Positions 1 to 11,645 are shown, counted from the first letter of the stretch. The stretch is 64,000 nucleotides of DNA from Malaya genurostris (GCF_030247185.1 NC_080572.1:173172975-173236974), one strand, 5' to 3'. Made by a program: numbers and translations. The notes: generated from the sequence alone by a model not told the origin.

Positions 1-310
1 CTGCGTCCATGAGTTCAACCAATAGCTAAATTAGAATAAAAATAATGTAATGATACAAACAAACTCGAAACAGTTTATGAAATTATTAACAAAATGTCTG
101 AAAATAACAGCTTATTTTATAATTTATAGAAGTTAATCGTTTGGTTCAAATAATATTTCCGAGTAGATTTCATAATTAATGACGAGTTACCTAAGATGAT
201 ATTTAAGTAATAAGAGAATATGTTTTAATAAATGCAAAACGTTGTGACTATGTTAGAATTAAATTAGGATAAGAATATTATGTAAAAGTGATGCTACGGC
301 GAAGAAAAAC
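1..310. other. AT-rich sequence with no recognised gene
   Basis: No coding signal is visible. It lies directly downstream (minus-strand sense) of the truncated endonuclease ORF of the neighbouring retrotransposon. It could be unrelated flank or decayed 3' sequence of that element, and nothing in it lets me choose. Confidence 0.4.
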
Positions 311-1180
311 TTATGTAAACTGCCTTAAGAAATAAACGTATTTATGGAAAAAAAAAAGCATAGCTTGCCAATTGACAGCTTCGATATCTGCTGATATATC
401 ATCCATATCGCAACGATTAAAATCAAAGTCGAGATCGTCGTAAGTTTCAGAGAAAACCATATTCTCATTCAGATGCTTTTCATACCTTAAAACAAAAGGT
501 TTATGGTGGGGGTCGACTTTAAGTATGGATGTCGGAGCCTCAAATAATTGTACAAAATCCGTGTTATTAACAAATGCTAAATCCAGGGTTCGTCCATTCA
601 TATTCGAAAGTGAGCAGATTTGATAAAGACCTCCTGCTACCATCGTTTCCATAATCGATATTTCTTGTTCAGATGTAGCGTTTTCAGGTAGATAAGATTT
701 TAGATCATGATCAAAAGTCCATCGCAGATGAGGAAGATTATAATCACCTACAACGAGTACACGGTCCATACTATTCGCAATGTCAAGGACTTGCTGAACT
801 GCAGAGGCGTGAGAACTGTAAAGATCTGGGTCACTATTAGGCCTTAAATATATACAACAGATGTATAGCGATAGATTTGGTAGCGAGACACGTACGGTAG
901 TTTGTTCTAGGTGTTCAAATCCGTGCATTTTTATTGCGATCCCAGTCAAGTTATTCTTGATTGCGATGAGTACCTCTCCTCCACGAAGCAGTTGACTAGA
1001 AGACGAGTTACGATCGCATCGGTATATTGTATAATTGGTCGAGAAGTCAGAGTTCAGTATATCTTCTCGCAGCCACGTTTCGGTCAAAACAATAACATCT
1101 TAGTCACAGGAGGAGAGAGATAACAAAAAGTGTTGCGTCTTTGTTCTCATCCCACGAACATTTTGATAGTAAACGGTCAG
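311..1180 (-). pseudogene. ORF2 endonuclease domain (APE-type), truncated, with a premature stop
   Basis: In retrotransposon ORF2 proteins this domain nicks target DNA to prime reverse transcription. Reading from about 1180 the frame gives YYQNVRGMRTKT, the usual N-terminal motif of such endonucleases, then D-stop-DVIVLTETWLR. The in-frame stop is TAA at 1102-1100, probably from a tyrosine codon. Further on come VVGDYNLPHLRW (the GDFN-like catalytic motif), NGRTLDLAFVNN and DPHHKPF (the SDHHP-like motif). The frame runs on to VNWQAML and ends in a poly-T run and a stop at 311. No reverse transcriptase follows. The open part alone is 258 codons, with no ATG at its start. The junction with ORF1 also looks damaged, so this is a dead fragment. 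Confidence 0.85.
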
Positions 1181-1266
1181 GTACTCGGGAGGGTGGGTAA
1201 CATTTTGACAATTAGTATACGAGGAAAGAGTAGGCGGCCGATTGACCGCACAATGCTTTACATTGA

Positions 1267-1920
1267 TTAATGACTGAGGAGCGATAACGTGAGCCGTAAA
1301 AGTACTTTTCCGCGTGGTACCAATTTGACAGTAGTGATATCTGCCGTTCCCAGTCGTTCAGAAGCAAGCATGGCCACGCTACTATCAGGGACTTCCGGAG
1401 AGATTCCTGATAAATACAGCCAGAATTTATTTTCCTCTTTATTCTCAGAGATTAGCGAAACTGAAGAAGCAGAATCATCGGTGCCGCGAAGCAATTTAGA
1501 CGGTCTATTGTTATCATCATCTCTGTCTCTTTTCCTTTTGGCAGAGTTGAAAGAAAATTTCTTTGGTACGGAAAGTGGAGTTTTTGGAACAGAATCAATT
1601 AGAGTTTTAAAATTCGTTCGAATCTCTATTTTTAGATCTTCTAAGATGTCCTTGCGAATAGAATCTTTAAGATCGTCAATAATTTGTTGGTTTGCTGCTT
1701 CTACCGATATCAACGAATTGCGAAAACGCGCCTTTTCCATAATATTTTTGCACGTATTGCACATCCAAAAAACATTCGATTTATTCACGACTGCCGCAAA
1801 AAGTTCATCATTTAAACCGCAACATTTTGCCCAAAAGAAGGCAGAACAAAAACCTTCACATTTTAGTGGTTTGCTACCGTCGGGAACAGTATTGGCGCAG
1901 CTTTCGCAAAATCCATGCAT
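1267..1920 (-). pseudogene. ORF1 protein with PHD-like zinc finger, non-LTR retrotransposon
   Basis: ORF1 proteins of CR1-like elements bind the element's RNA. The 217-codon frame starts MHGFCESCANTVPDG. It shows a cysteine pattern of a PHD-like finger in residues 5-57: CESC, then C-x3-C, then FFWAKCC, then MCNTC. The position that is normally histidine (H-x2-C) reads tryptophan here (W-A-K-C), a probable lesion. A lysine/glutamate-rich, potentially coiled segment (about residues 75-110) and a basic stretch (SAKRKRDRDDD) follow. The C-terminus reads VKLVPRGK and then appears frameshifted, because the usual conserved C-terminal domain is missing before the stop at 1267. The family assignment is well supported; the exact subfamily is not. 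Confidence 0.75.
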
Positions 1921-2040
1921 GATTTGTGAGGATGTACAAATGATTATTTTAACGATGCTACTGGATAGTAGATGGCGCCACTTGTCCTCTTATCGAGCTA
2001 TATGGAGTGACGATCACGTAGTTTGATGACAACAAAAAGC

Positions 2041-2719
2041 AGAGGAACAATATACTTGTCACTAACCTTTCGTTATCTTACTCTATTTCACAGAAGTGGA
2101 CGTGGATGCGAAGAGTTATTCGGGAAAGTCCTCAGTTTCGATTACTGCGTTCACCCTCGGCTTTAGTGACAAAACAGGAACGGAAGATGTCTTTACTGAC
2201 GAAAATCGGTGTTACAGCAGTGCTTGTTTATGATCGTAGTTTGAATGGTGATGTGCGAACGAGAATGATTGAGCAGAGTGCAAGGTGGTGCGAACGGTAA
2301 GCGGAGGTGGTGGCGGCGGCGGGTAGCTACGATGGTGGTTTATGGTTTCGGGCTGAAGCCCAATCGGACTTTCGGAGCGTTCTATGTAGACGGCCCACCT
2401 TTTCAGAGGCTGGACGGCAATGGTACAGGTGAGATGCGGCTGCACAGACTGACAATATGCACTCCAACGGTTCACGATGGTGACAATAACGGTTTAAAAT
2501 CAAAAAAACTAGCACCGAACAGAAGTCAGTATGAACAAACCATAGCACAGAGTTGCCAACTTTTTGTTTATGTCTTTTTCTCCAATACAATCTCGTATTT
2601 ATATCTGCCAATATAGAAAAGACAGCCGCGACTGAAATTTTTTCCGGTAGTAGTGTGCCATATAGTGGCTAGTAGTCATTACGGTGTTAACGTGTTTTCG
2701 GTGACAGTGCGCCATATAG
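2041..2719. other. Spacer, no gene seen
   Basis: No coding signal. It holds a short GGT/GGC-rich run near 2305-2325 and two copies of a GCCATATAG motif (near 2657 and 2710). Confidence 0.4.
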
Positions 2720-4350
2720 CTGAAAATTGCTGAAGCCAATTCAACCATACATGTTGGTTGAAAACAACGTTTTATTTCTCTAATTCAACTAAAAAATTAG
2801 TTGAATGGAAATGAAGTGTGCCTTAGCTAAGAAATGACAGCACGTTTAATTGGTGACTTCAACTAAAAAAATAGCCATTTCAACAAATATTTTATTAATA
2901 TTATTTGAGAATTAGAATTAAAAAATCTAAATTAGCAAAAGTAAAAAATTTTTAGTAGTCTAAAAAAATAACTAACTAAAATCAGAAAATCAACTAATTT
3001 TTTCGCCAAAATGCTGATTTAGGTCTTTCCGTGTAGTTTGCTGTCTATATTGAGAGAATTCTCTCTTTGCAAGAGCCCAATAGTGCTCGATAGATCGCAT
3101 CTCCGGACAGTTATGTGGCTTCGCCTTTTTTGGTACATCAAGGGCTTCATTCGCTTTGTATAATCCCAAAACATCTTTGGTGTAGTAACAAGATGCCAAA
3201 TCATGACAGAGTAGCAAGAGAGTGTCATGGTTGTGTGGGAATGGTAACAATCGCTTCTTGAGGCATTCTTCACGGTTTACCGTTCCGTTAGTGACAAAGC
3301 TTTGGCTTGTTCGACCACAGCTGCACATTGCCTGCCAAACCAAATTTTTTGTTGGGAAATTCTACGCCATTCCGTTGCATGGCAGCAAAAGAAAACATTC
3401 CGGGAAGCTGATTAAGACCGTAGGCCGCATAAAAATTTTGAATCTATCACGTGACTCCTTCAATTCCCTTTGCGATTGTTTGTTTAACAACCTTGTTAAG
3501 TCGATTTTATTTCTCTCTCCTTTTTCGAACACTACCAAGAAACTAAAGTAGATAAAATGACGGATGCATACCACTGTTTCACGACAAAAATATAAGATTT
3601 GATTTTTATCGCGATACCATGTACGCGTTTGTGTTCTAATTGTATCTATGTTACATTATCTAGACTTATATGCGGTAGATTTATGATATAAGTCGTGAAA
3701 GTCGAAATATTCGTTGAACAAGTAGAGGTGTCTACTTTCAACAGTTATTCAGTAAGAAGAAATACTAATCGAATGGTAAACTTAATGAGTCGTTCCGAAA
3801 ATTTAAAAGAATATTCTTAGCTAAATTTCAAAGATTTCATCAGATGGAGTTTTCATAATTCACCACAGTTTCTAAAAGTATATGATTTGAAACGGGAAAA
3901 TACTAAAAAATTTACGTCTTAAACTTACTGCCGTCAGCCCTCTTTAGTTTCGTCGTCCATTATCACGCAGGAAAACTTCGTCAAATATTCGCAATACAAC
4001 TTGCGAGCCCAACGACTTCATACCTTTCCGGTACTTAAAAGTATGCACAAAAGTTGGATACATTTTTATTTTTCTAGTGACAGTACAAATCGTAAGATCC
4101 AAACGATCTCTTCTGCACGGAAAACCCTCCAATCAAAAAATTACGATCTCACCATTTTTTTTTATTTTTGTATTTGTTGTTTTAACTAATAATTAGTTGA
4201 TTCAACCAATTTGCTACTTGATTTGCACATAATGAAGTAGTTTAAAAATATGTTGTTTTTAATGCTGTCTAATGTCAAAAACAGCACAAAGCAAAACAAA
4301 AATCACAATGGAAAATCAACCATTACTTTAGTTGAAATTCAAACGCGTTT
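2720..4350 (-). mobile_element. Decayed D37E Tc1/mariner-type transposon, interrupted
   Basis: Both parts of one transposase occur in the right order on the minus strand: the region of the first catalytic aspartate near 3930-4030, and the C-terminal half at 2990-3343. About 570 bp of unrelated sequence separates them. Flanks on both sides are rich in CAACTAA and TTAGTTG motifs (for example 2783-2806 and 4188-4210), which may be decayed terminal or subterminal repeats. I could not fix exact termini, so the limits are approximate. Confidence 0.55.
2990..4030 (-). pseudogene. D37E transposase relic, split in two
   Basis: The upstream piece (about 4020-3940) reads ARKLYCEYLTKFSCVIMDDET in one frame; MDDET holds the first catalytic Asp. 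The downstream piece (3343-2990, 117 codons) reads MVWQAMCSCGRTSQSFVTNG, then HDLASCYY with the second Asp, and NCPEMRSIEHYWAL with the Glu. Exactly 37 residues lie between that Asp and the Glu, which places it in the D37E group. The segment between the two pieces (3344-3930) does not encode the missing middle, so an insertion is likely. Several stops and frameshifts make it inactive. Confidence 0.8.
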
Positions 4351-5180
4351 CTTAAACATTTTCATGCAAACGAAATTCGCTTATTATTCGTTTATAAAAT
4401 TCGAGAAGAGTAACTTTTGAATGATAGTAAATTAATGTTTATCATAACATTAGTTCTCAGAATATTAATGTGATGATATATTATCTACATCTTTACTGCT
4501 CTGGTGTTACAAGAAGAAACGATTGATATAAAGTAGTGCTATGCACGTAACGTGTTTAACCAAAACTAGAACTCAGCATCGTGTTATCTTCAAGTCATGT
4601 ACAAAAATTGTATGAACAAAGTGATTAAATTGAAAATGTTTCATATTCATTCATATAATCTGTTGAAACTGTAAGTTGCAATGGTCAAAAAAAATCAGTG
4701 CATTCGGTTCGACTTTTTGTTCGTAAGTAATATAGTGGTCACAATTAGAAAGTTTCGTTGACACCAGCACTACTAAAAGACAGTATATTAAAAAAAATAG
4801 AAATGGTTTCAATGAATAATTCATTTAATACAAAGCAAGGGCTGAGAAAGGTTTTATCATACTGATAGATGGAAGTTAATATATTAACATACCGAATTTC
4901 CATTTAAAAAATCAGAACGTATATCAATAAGGAATATTTTATTATCATTCAAAATCAATAATTTGGCTTAAGTTGAAATAACTACTCGTAATATCTAAAA
5001 CAACTAAAACCGATTTTTTTTTTCAACTTCCATAACTGTTAAATTAAAAACAAGGTCGGTTGTTATAACTAAAATCTTTCTTGAAATTGAAAGGTGTGTG
5101 TGTCTTTACTAACTGACAGCATCTTTTTTTCAACCAAAAATTTTGTTATTTCAACCATCGTTTCTGTTGATCAAAAAACA
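4351..5180. other. AT-rich repeat-derived spacer
   Basis: No gene. TTAGTTG/CAACTAA-type motifs recur (for example near 4995-5065), suggesting remains of the same MITE family as its neighbours. Confidence 0.4.
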
Positions 5181-5286
5181 AAAATGACAGTTCAGAAAAA
5201 ACAACAATCGATTAGTTGTGCCAAATTTTAACCAATCAAATTCAGAAAAACAACTAATGTTTTGGTTGTTTCACGATCGCGAGGGG

Positions 5287-5515
5287 TTCCGTGTGCATTA
5301 CTTGCTTCACTTTCGCGTCCTCCAGGTGGTTCCTCAGATCCGTTTTTGTTCCACTCTCAGCATTCCTAGCTATTGTTAAACGGGTATCGAAAGATTTTAG
5401 AACGTTACGGTGCTTGCAGGAAAATCAAGCTTTTTGTAAGTTTTCTTACTGAAAGATTCGGATTTTTATTGCAACCACAAACTACTTTTCGCACTTGCTC
5501 TTCTTTCGACGTCAT
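5287..5515 (-). pseudogene. Transposase N-terminal (HTH) fragment inside the MITE
   Basis: From the ATG at 5515 the frame reads MTSKEEQVRKVV and NPNLSVRKLTKSL. After a one-base frameshift near 5425 it continues FPASTVRNVLKSFDTRLTIA and RNAESGTKTDLRNHLEDAKV. This is the helix-turn-helix DNA-binding segment of D37E transposases and covers only about the first 75 residues. It stops near the left inverted repeat. The fragment cannot encode catalysis. Confidence 0.7.
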
Positions 5516-5575
5516 CTTCGATTTAATAACTTGAAATATCACCAAAAATTTATTTTACACCATCAAAAAACTTAC

Positions 5576-5740
5576 TCTCAAAGCAAAGCCTTGGTATTAC
5601 ATTCCTGTAGTGAAAATTGACCTTCTGTTTCAACAGATTTCGCAGCCGATTCAGAGTGTACAGAACCGTTGCATGGCTGGTGCTACGATTCTATTGACAC
5701 TACGAATTCTTCCAGGTCGGGGCTTGAACATACGTCAAAA
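5576..5740 (-). repeat. SINE-like dispersed repeat, copy 1
   Basis: On the minus strand it contains a pol III B-box-like GTTCAAGCCCCGAC, then TCGTAGCACCAGCCATGCAA and a 3' part GTAATACCAAGGCTTTGC. The same order of blocks occurs at 7310-7495 (plus) and partly at 39040-39125 (minus). It lies inside the MITE, so it inserted there later. A box A was not clear. Confidence 0.6.
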
Positions 5741-5872
5741 CTTCACTCATCACACGAAAAATCCAGCTATTGCAAAATAACCAAAATTTTAGTTGTTTTT
5801 CTGAATTGGGTTTGTTAAAAATTTGGTACAACTTATCGATTGTTGTTTATTCTAAACTGTCATTTTGGATTT

Positions 5873-7309
5873 ATGGCAATCTAGCAATGACACGCACCTC
5901 AAACAAGTAATAAAACGTCACAGTTGAGCAATGACATACACCCTATTGGGAAATATTAAACGTTTCAATAACAGTTGTCATTCGTGCAACTTAGCAATGA
6001 CACAATCACAGCAAAGTTACCTATATGCATGAAAGTAAAAAAATGTTTCAGTTGTTTCAACCAATTATTTAGTTGTTTGAACTTAAGACGCCTATAGCAA
6101 TGAATATTTTCACTGTTAGTCTCTATGGGGGGCAGCTGAAGAGCATTACTAATTCCGTTTGTACTTTCAAGAACTCAAATACTATCGCTTCATTTCGTCA
6201 GCAATTTCTTAGCGTTAAGCGTAGTTAATTACATTAACATGAGCTGTCCGAAAAACATTAATCGCAGATGAAATTCAAACATTTATACTGTAGGAATATC
6301 TATTTAGTACATGGGAAACTTGTTGTACAATTAACTCTTATGTTCTTCTACATACTTTCACTTACATGAATCACATCATTGAAAATTTTCAACATGAAAC
6401 GTTTCTGGTGAAATGAAGAAGATTTTTGTTGATCGTTTTGCTGTCTTCGTTCTGTGCCAAGTGACATCATTCGAATACAACAATTTCGTTTTCCTGAATG
6501 GTTATGACAAAATCAACAACATTTTAGTTGAAACAACTAGGGCGTGAAACAACAATTGCAATATTGTAATTTTTTTATCTGTGGGTTCTTTGCCAAGTCT
6601 GTGAAATATTTCAATCGGCAATGCACTGAAAAAAATAGCTAAGAGCCAAACCCCTAAAATAACTAAATAATCGTGCTTTGGGCACATAAAGAATAATGAA
6701 ATTTACTTGACATATAATTCAGTAGTACTATGAAATAGAAACCAGTTGAATCGAAAATCGTATTCATTAATTTTTCAATAAACAAGACTGCATATTTGAT
6801 AAAATGCGTAGTTTTGCTTTAAAAGTATACTGAAAAACGAAGAACTGTAAAGTAACTTTTTATTCAATTGCATGCTCCAAATTTATGAACATGAAAATTG
6901 ATGTAAAGTCACAAAATATTTGTATCTGTGTGAAGTATTTTCTTAAATATACGTGTTAGTATGGATTCTGTCGCGAAAAAGTCTAAGCTAATGAATTTCA
7001 AAATTGTGATGATGTAGGGCACGATAATTCTTACTCGTTTGTTTGTTTACGTGCAGAATCAATGAATAATATGAGCTTTAGCCTAAGTGTCCATACCTTT
7101 GTGTGATTTTATTTTTCGTGTTCTAGCACATAGCATGCTATAATAAGATTATTCGAATGACAGGAGAAAGGAATCGTTCAGCCACAAGTTGAATTAAGGA
7201 GCGGTCTTTAATATTTTAATTGTGTCCAATTACAATCCCTTCGCCAACGGTTCAATAAAACATGTTCCCGAAAAATTAATGACTTTGCGGAAGCACGGTT
7301 TGGCGGTTC
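5873..7309. other. AT-rich spacer with MITE debris
   Basis: No gene. It holds three copies of AGCAATGACA within about 110 bp (near 5884, 5928 and 5993) and further TTAGTTG motifs near 6050-6075 and 6520-6540. Confidence 0.35.
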
Positions 7310-7495
7310 AATCAAGTTCAATGTATGTTCGAGCCCCGACGTGGAAAGATTCTTAGGGGTCGTAGGATCGTAGCACTATATAGCCATGCAATGGTTCTGT
7401 ACGCTCTGAACCGGCTGCGAAGTCTGTTGAAACAGAATGTAAAATTTCACAAAAGAAATGTAATACCAAGGCTTTGCTTTGGCTTTGAGAGAAAT
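7310..7495 (+). repeat. SINE-like dispersed repeat, copy 2
   Basis: Plus-strand copy of the repeat at 5576-5740: B-box-like GTTCGAGCCCCGACG near 7329, then GATCGTAGCACTATATAGCC, GTTCTGTACGCTCTGAACC and GTAATACCAAGGCTTTGC. A tRNA origin is inferred from the B-box-like block only. Confidence 0.6.
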
Positions 7496-10400
7496 TGAAA
7501 TGAATAGAATAGTTGTATACATCAAATTTTTTAAGCCTTTAAAAAGGCTCACAATTGGAAATATTTATTAACACTAGTATATAGAAAAAAGTTGTTGTAT
7601 TCACTATTTTTGGATTGATTCGAACAAACTGTTGTGACCATACTGTATATTGAAAACGCATGAAAACAATATTTACATAGCTCACTTCAAACAAAGCAAA
7701 AATGTACACTACTGTTCTCGGAAAGGGCTTGTTAATTGTCACAAATAGTTTCAGCTTCAACCCACAAAGCGAATTTGAGAAAAGCCTTTTCCTTTGTTTG
7801 AAACAGAAGGCTTTAATTAAACCATCAGTTGACCCGTATCTCTCAAACTCACCTTCCGGTAATAACAGCAATGAATTAGCCCCATAAAATTCCTTTCATC
7901 TTGCTGGATTGTAATTAATTCTAAATTAAAATTCATGGAAACCGATATGCGCCTAAAGTGCTGACAGAGCAGACCAGAATCAAAGCTGGCAGGGGGTAAT
8001 AAAGTTTTATATTTTCAATTCTCGAGATCGTAAGGCCCGCTCCGGTTCTAGTGAGATTTTCCAGACGAGTTAAAATATTATGCATTTATAATTCACAAAG
8101 CTACAGAAAAGCTGCAGGGGAGTAATCTCACTGCCGCACACAAAGCCAAATCAGAAGAAATGACGAAAATTTACAACGAAATGCTTTCAAAATTTCGAAG
8201 AAAAGTTTAAGGAGCGCACTGCAAAGTGGCACGATGGAATGCTTCTTACTCTCAGGCTCTGCAGGATAACAACAGTTTGCTTGCTCGAGTGCTACAAACA
8301 GCGTCATCAATTTTCCTTGTGTTATCCTGCGGCTCCATGTAACAGCAAACACTGTCTCAGATCTAAATGAAATGAAAATTTTCACGAATAATGAATAATT
8401 AACAACACCTTCTGGAGATGGAAAAGGGTTTCCTGGAGGATCTGTTGCAGTGAAGATTGTAGGTCGCATCTGTTTTCTCGTAGCGATCCATGGAATAGCG
8501 TTGATGAAAGAATCCCTGAAATGACGCTTGCACCCCACCTACGCGCTCAAGCTTACGGCAGAACTTGTACACAATCCGATGTGCTTTTGCTTTACTGTCT
8601 AGGTGGATTTTCCGAGAGCGCTTTGAGCGGTTTCCACTCCCAAAAAATATGTCACCCTGATAGCAAGTTCAAGAAATGTGCTGAAAATTTTAAATCCATT
8701 ATCATTCAACCGCCAACACTGGAGATGAGACCTACTAAACAACGCCTGACTATTTACTTTCTTTTCCATTACTCAAAAGATGTGGAATTATTATAACTGA
8801 GATAAATGCTCGGTTTCAAGGTGATGTCATAGATATTAATGAAACTGAACAATGTAAATTTAATGTTTCTATTCGTGGCTAATTTGAAATACGGCTAGCC
8901 AAGAGCATCATTCGACACAACATAAACGAAGTACATACTTTACACACCCAGGTGTAGTCAATGGAACTGAACGAATGACAACCGACTCATGCATAGATAG
9001 ATAGATCCATATCACACAACGCCCTTGTCTGTAAGGCAATCCTGAAAATCGCACAACTTTCCATGAATATTTCCAACTAATTATAAATTCCATCCATTTC
9101 ATTACACCAGACGCCAAACCGGGCAAAAAATCAGCTTAAAATAGTAGGTCGAATGTGTACTCACAGTCGGCAGGAGGTGAAATGTTGCCTTTGCTAGCGG
9201 AATCCTGATGTACATTGTTACAGTCAAGCGAGCACTGGTGTACCTACATCTGGAGCGACAGAGACAGATACAGAGACAGAGAGCGAGTCCCGCGAGCACT
9301 CGCGTTAGCAATTACTGCAATTATGAGAACGTGAATAAATTATATTCCTAATTATTTAATTGTAGCAAATGGCACACACGCACACAGTAAGCAAAACGAC
9401 GAGGGAAAGCAAAGTGTGAGATTTGTCAACAGAGAGAGAGAGAGAGTTGGTCCTTCCGGTCGGCGCGTTCCGAGTCGCACCGCAAAAGCCATTCAAAAGT
9501 TGCTTATTAATGTTTAGGCAAATTTGGGGGAATCCCTGTGCACCATGCTCACAGTGGATTGCAAGCAGGAGCAAGTGTTTGAATCGTAGGATCAGAAGTG
9601 TAACCCTTTTTGCGACCGACATCCGACTTGAAAGTAGAAAGTCGACTGCCAGAGAAAGCGACCGAAAGATGGCTTTTGCGGGAATTGTGGTTTAGGCCGT
9701 GAATTAATTTACCGAAGTTTTCAGGGAAAGTGCGAAGATAGACGAGATATTATCAGCGTTGGTGTTGGCATAGGTGCTAGCAGTTAAAATTCGGACACAG
9801 AAAATTCGCTCTAGGTAATGGAAAATTGTGGAAATGTAACTTATTGTAAAGTTGTAAAATTTTCCTTCGCACGAGTTTCAGCAAAGTACTTTTCACTTGA
9901 ACATAGAATAAATTAAAGCAAGTTTACGGAATCTGTTAAAATTAAAGCTCAACTGTTTCGTATTCCTACTAGTTGAAGGGGATTGTGTTTTCGTTGACAT
10001 CGCAAGGAAAACATAATAAACACATTATATTCGAAAGTGATTTCCATTTTTCTCATTTTCATCATGCTGCGCGGCTTTTGCGGTGCAACCTCGGCAAACG
10101 AGACACCATCAGCAGAGAGCATCTTCCCCGGCTGGTCTCCTGCCGCTGGAAGCTTTAAATTAATTTCCAAGAATAAATATATTCCGAAAAAAAAAGTTAA
10201 CGTTGATATTAAATGCCACCGAGGGATGGTCGCATGCTGGTCCCGTCCCGTTGGTGGCACTGATGTCACAACACATGCGCGCTCCTTTCTGGTCCAAAGC
10301 CAGCATCCCCCCGTACGGTTATGCGGCGACAAAGTTGAAGGCAGCCGAGAAAAAGCAAACAGCTTAGAGCGAACTGAAATTAAATGAGTGGAAACGGAGA

Positions 10401-11204
10401 AGAAAAATAGCCATCGGCAAAATGAGTGACAGTAAAATTGCCAGCCGCCCGCAACTTTCCTCTCAACCCCACCTTAAAACCCGTACTACCCCGGGTGTTG
10501 TGGTTCAAAAATACATAAAATGTAAGCAAATTATTTATTCATGACACCGAATTTTATTTCTTATATCTACATATATAAACAACATTCCCATTTACATTGC
10601 TCAGCTCGTTGTCGCTAACATCAACCGTTGTAGTCGGGTGGCATCGCCGTTGTCGTCTCGTCGTCGTCATCTTAACCAACATCATCACCGTGTGTCATCT
10701 CGATCATTGATTTTACATTCCACATCGATTCGAATCGGCAGCAGACATGCAAAAAGTAATGAAATCGTAATAATGTACACGTTGATTTTATTGCATACTT
10801 CAATTTTTCGCATCTTTTCGACTGATTGCATGTCGCCAAGGAATTTTATGTTATCCAATCATGACGTACGCATCAATCAAAACAAATAAACGGGGAAATA
10901 GTCAATCTTTTCGGAACAAACTTTCATGGTCAAAACCATCTCATTAAAAATCGTAAATTAAATCAATGCTAAATCAGTCTCAGTGTTTGAAATCAAGTGA
11001 ACCTCTGCTCTGGATGTCGATCAAATCGATCGATTGATGAAAATCAATATGAAATGTTGGTAGTTTGAGGGGTAGAGAAAAAAAACACGTCAGTTTAGAT
11101 ATTGAAATTCAGTGTAATAGCAATAAAAGTTTTGCAAATATCTTGACGTCTGCTCAGCGGTTTATGTTAAATCGTTAGGTGGCGTTAACTGTGCAACATA
11201 AACT
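7496..11204. other. Apparently single-copy non-coding DNA
   Basis: I recognise no gene or repeat family here. Short open frames occur on both strands but none resembles a known protein. An (AG)n run lies near 9431-9447. Base composition is less AT-rich around 9.4-10.7 kb than in the flanking repeats, so an undetected untranslated exon is possible but unsupported. Confidence 0.35.
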
Positions 11205-11235
11205 GCTAATGCACTGATGAGTCGAAGATAAATTG
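11205..11235 (+). other. Decayed hammerhead-like core
   Basis: The block TGCTAATGCACTGATGAGTC followed by GAAGA matches the start of the core at 47417-47447. Here the second core box reads TAAA in place of CGAAAC, so a ribozyme would be inactive. Confidence 0.3.
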
Positions 11236-11645
11236 TAAAAAATACCAGTTTTAAATTTGACATTTGAACTATTAGAATAACCGAAACTAAAACAGTTTGC
11301 TTGCGAAACGATTGTTACAGTTTCAGTTCTGTTATTCATCTCTCATACAATTTTTTTCAACTGATAAACATGCCCTTGCTTGCTTTACATGATTGCATCA
11401 TTTAGACATAAAACTACTTTTGAGGCATAACTACGAAACTACGATTTGAATCGAACTGTTATTATTGACGTACATTTTCTGCATGATGAAAAACGGTCGA
11501 TTAGATAATAAATAATCGTATTTGAATCTTTTCTGCTATCACTGGCCAATTGGACAAACAAACGAAATATTATGATGAATTGTGTTATGTGAATATCCGG
11601 CTTTAGGATGTGCATTGCCGTTTGTCATTTTTGTTATTTATAGTA

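Larger units (their letters stand above)
311..2040 (-). mobile_element. CR1/T1-like non-LTR retrotransposon, 5' portion only
   Basis: Two decayed reading frames lie in the expected order on the minus strand: a PHD-like zinc-finger ORF1 (1920-1267), then an ORF2 beginning with an apurinic-type endonuclease domain (about 1180-311). The sequence upstream of ORF1, to about 2040, may be 5' UTR. The reverse transcriptase that should follow the endonuclease is absent. Retrotransposons of this class usually lose their 5' ends, so a copy that keeps the 5' part and lacks the 3' part implies a later deletion or rearrangement. Assignment to the CR1/T1 group rests on the PHD-type ORF1 plus the endonuclease wording, and is an inference. 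Confidence 0.75.
5181..5872. mobile_element. MITE with ~100-bp inverted repeats, derived from a D37E transposon
   Basis: The left arm (about 5181-5275) and right arm (about 5770-5872) are inverted copies. Both contain AACAACAATCGAT, then AGTTGT.CCAAATTTT, then AATTCAGAAAAACAACTAA. Between them are a transposase N-terminal fragment (minus strand) and a SINE-like insertion. The catalytic part of the transposase is absent, so this is a non-autonomous deletion derivative. No clear target-site duplication was found. Confidence 0.7.

Noticed and set aside
1289..2026. 245-codon plus-strand ORF
   Set aside because: It is the antisense shadow of the retrotransposon ORF1 on the minus strand and has no domain of its own.
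9423..9695. 90-codon plus-strand ORF in GC-richer unique DNA
   Set aside because: The start lies in an AG microsatellite and the translation shows no domain; splice-like words nearby are too weak.
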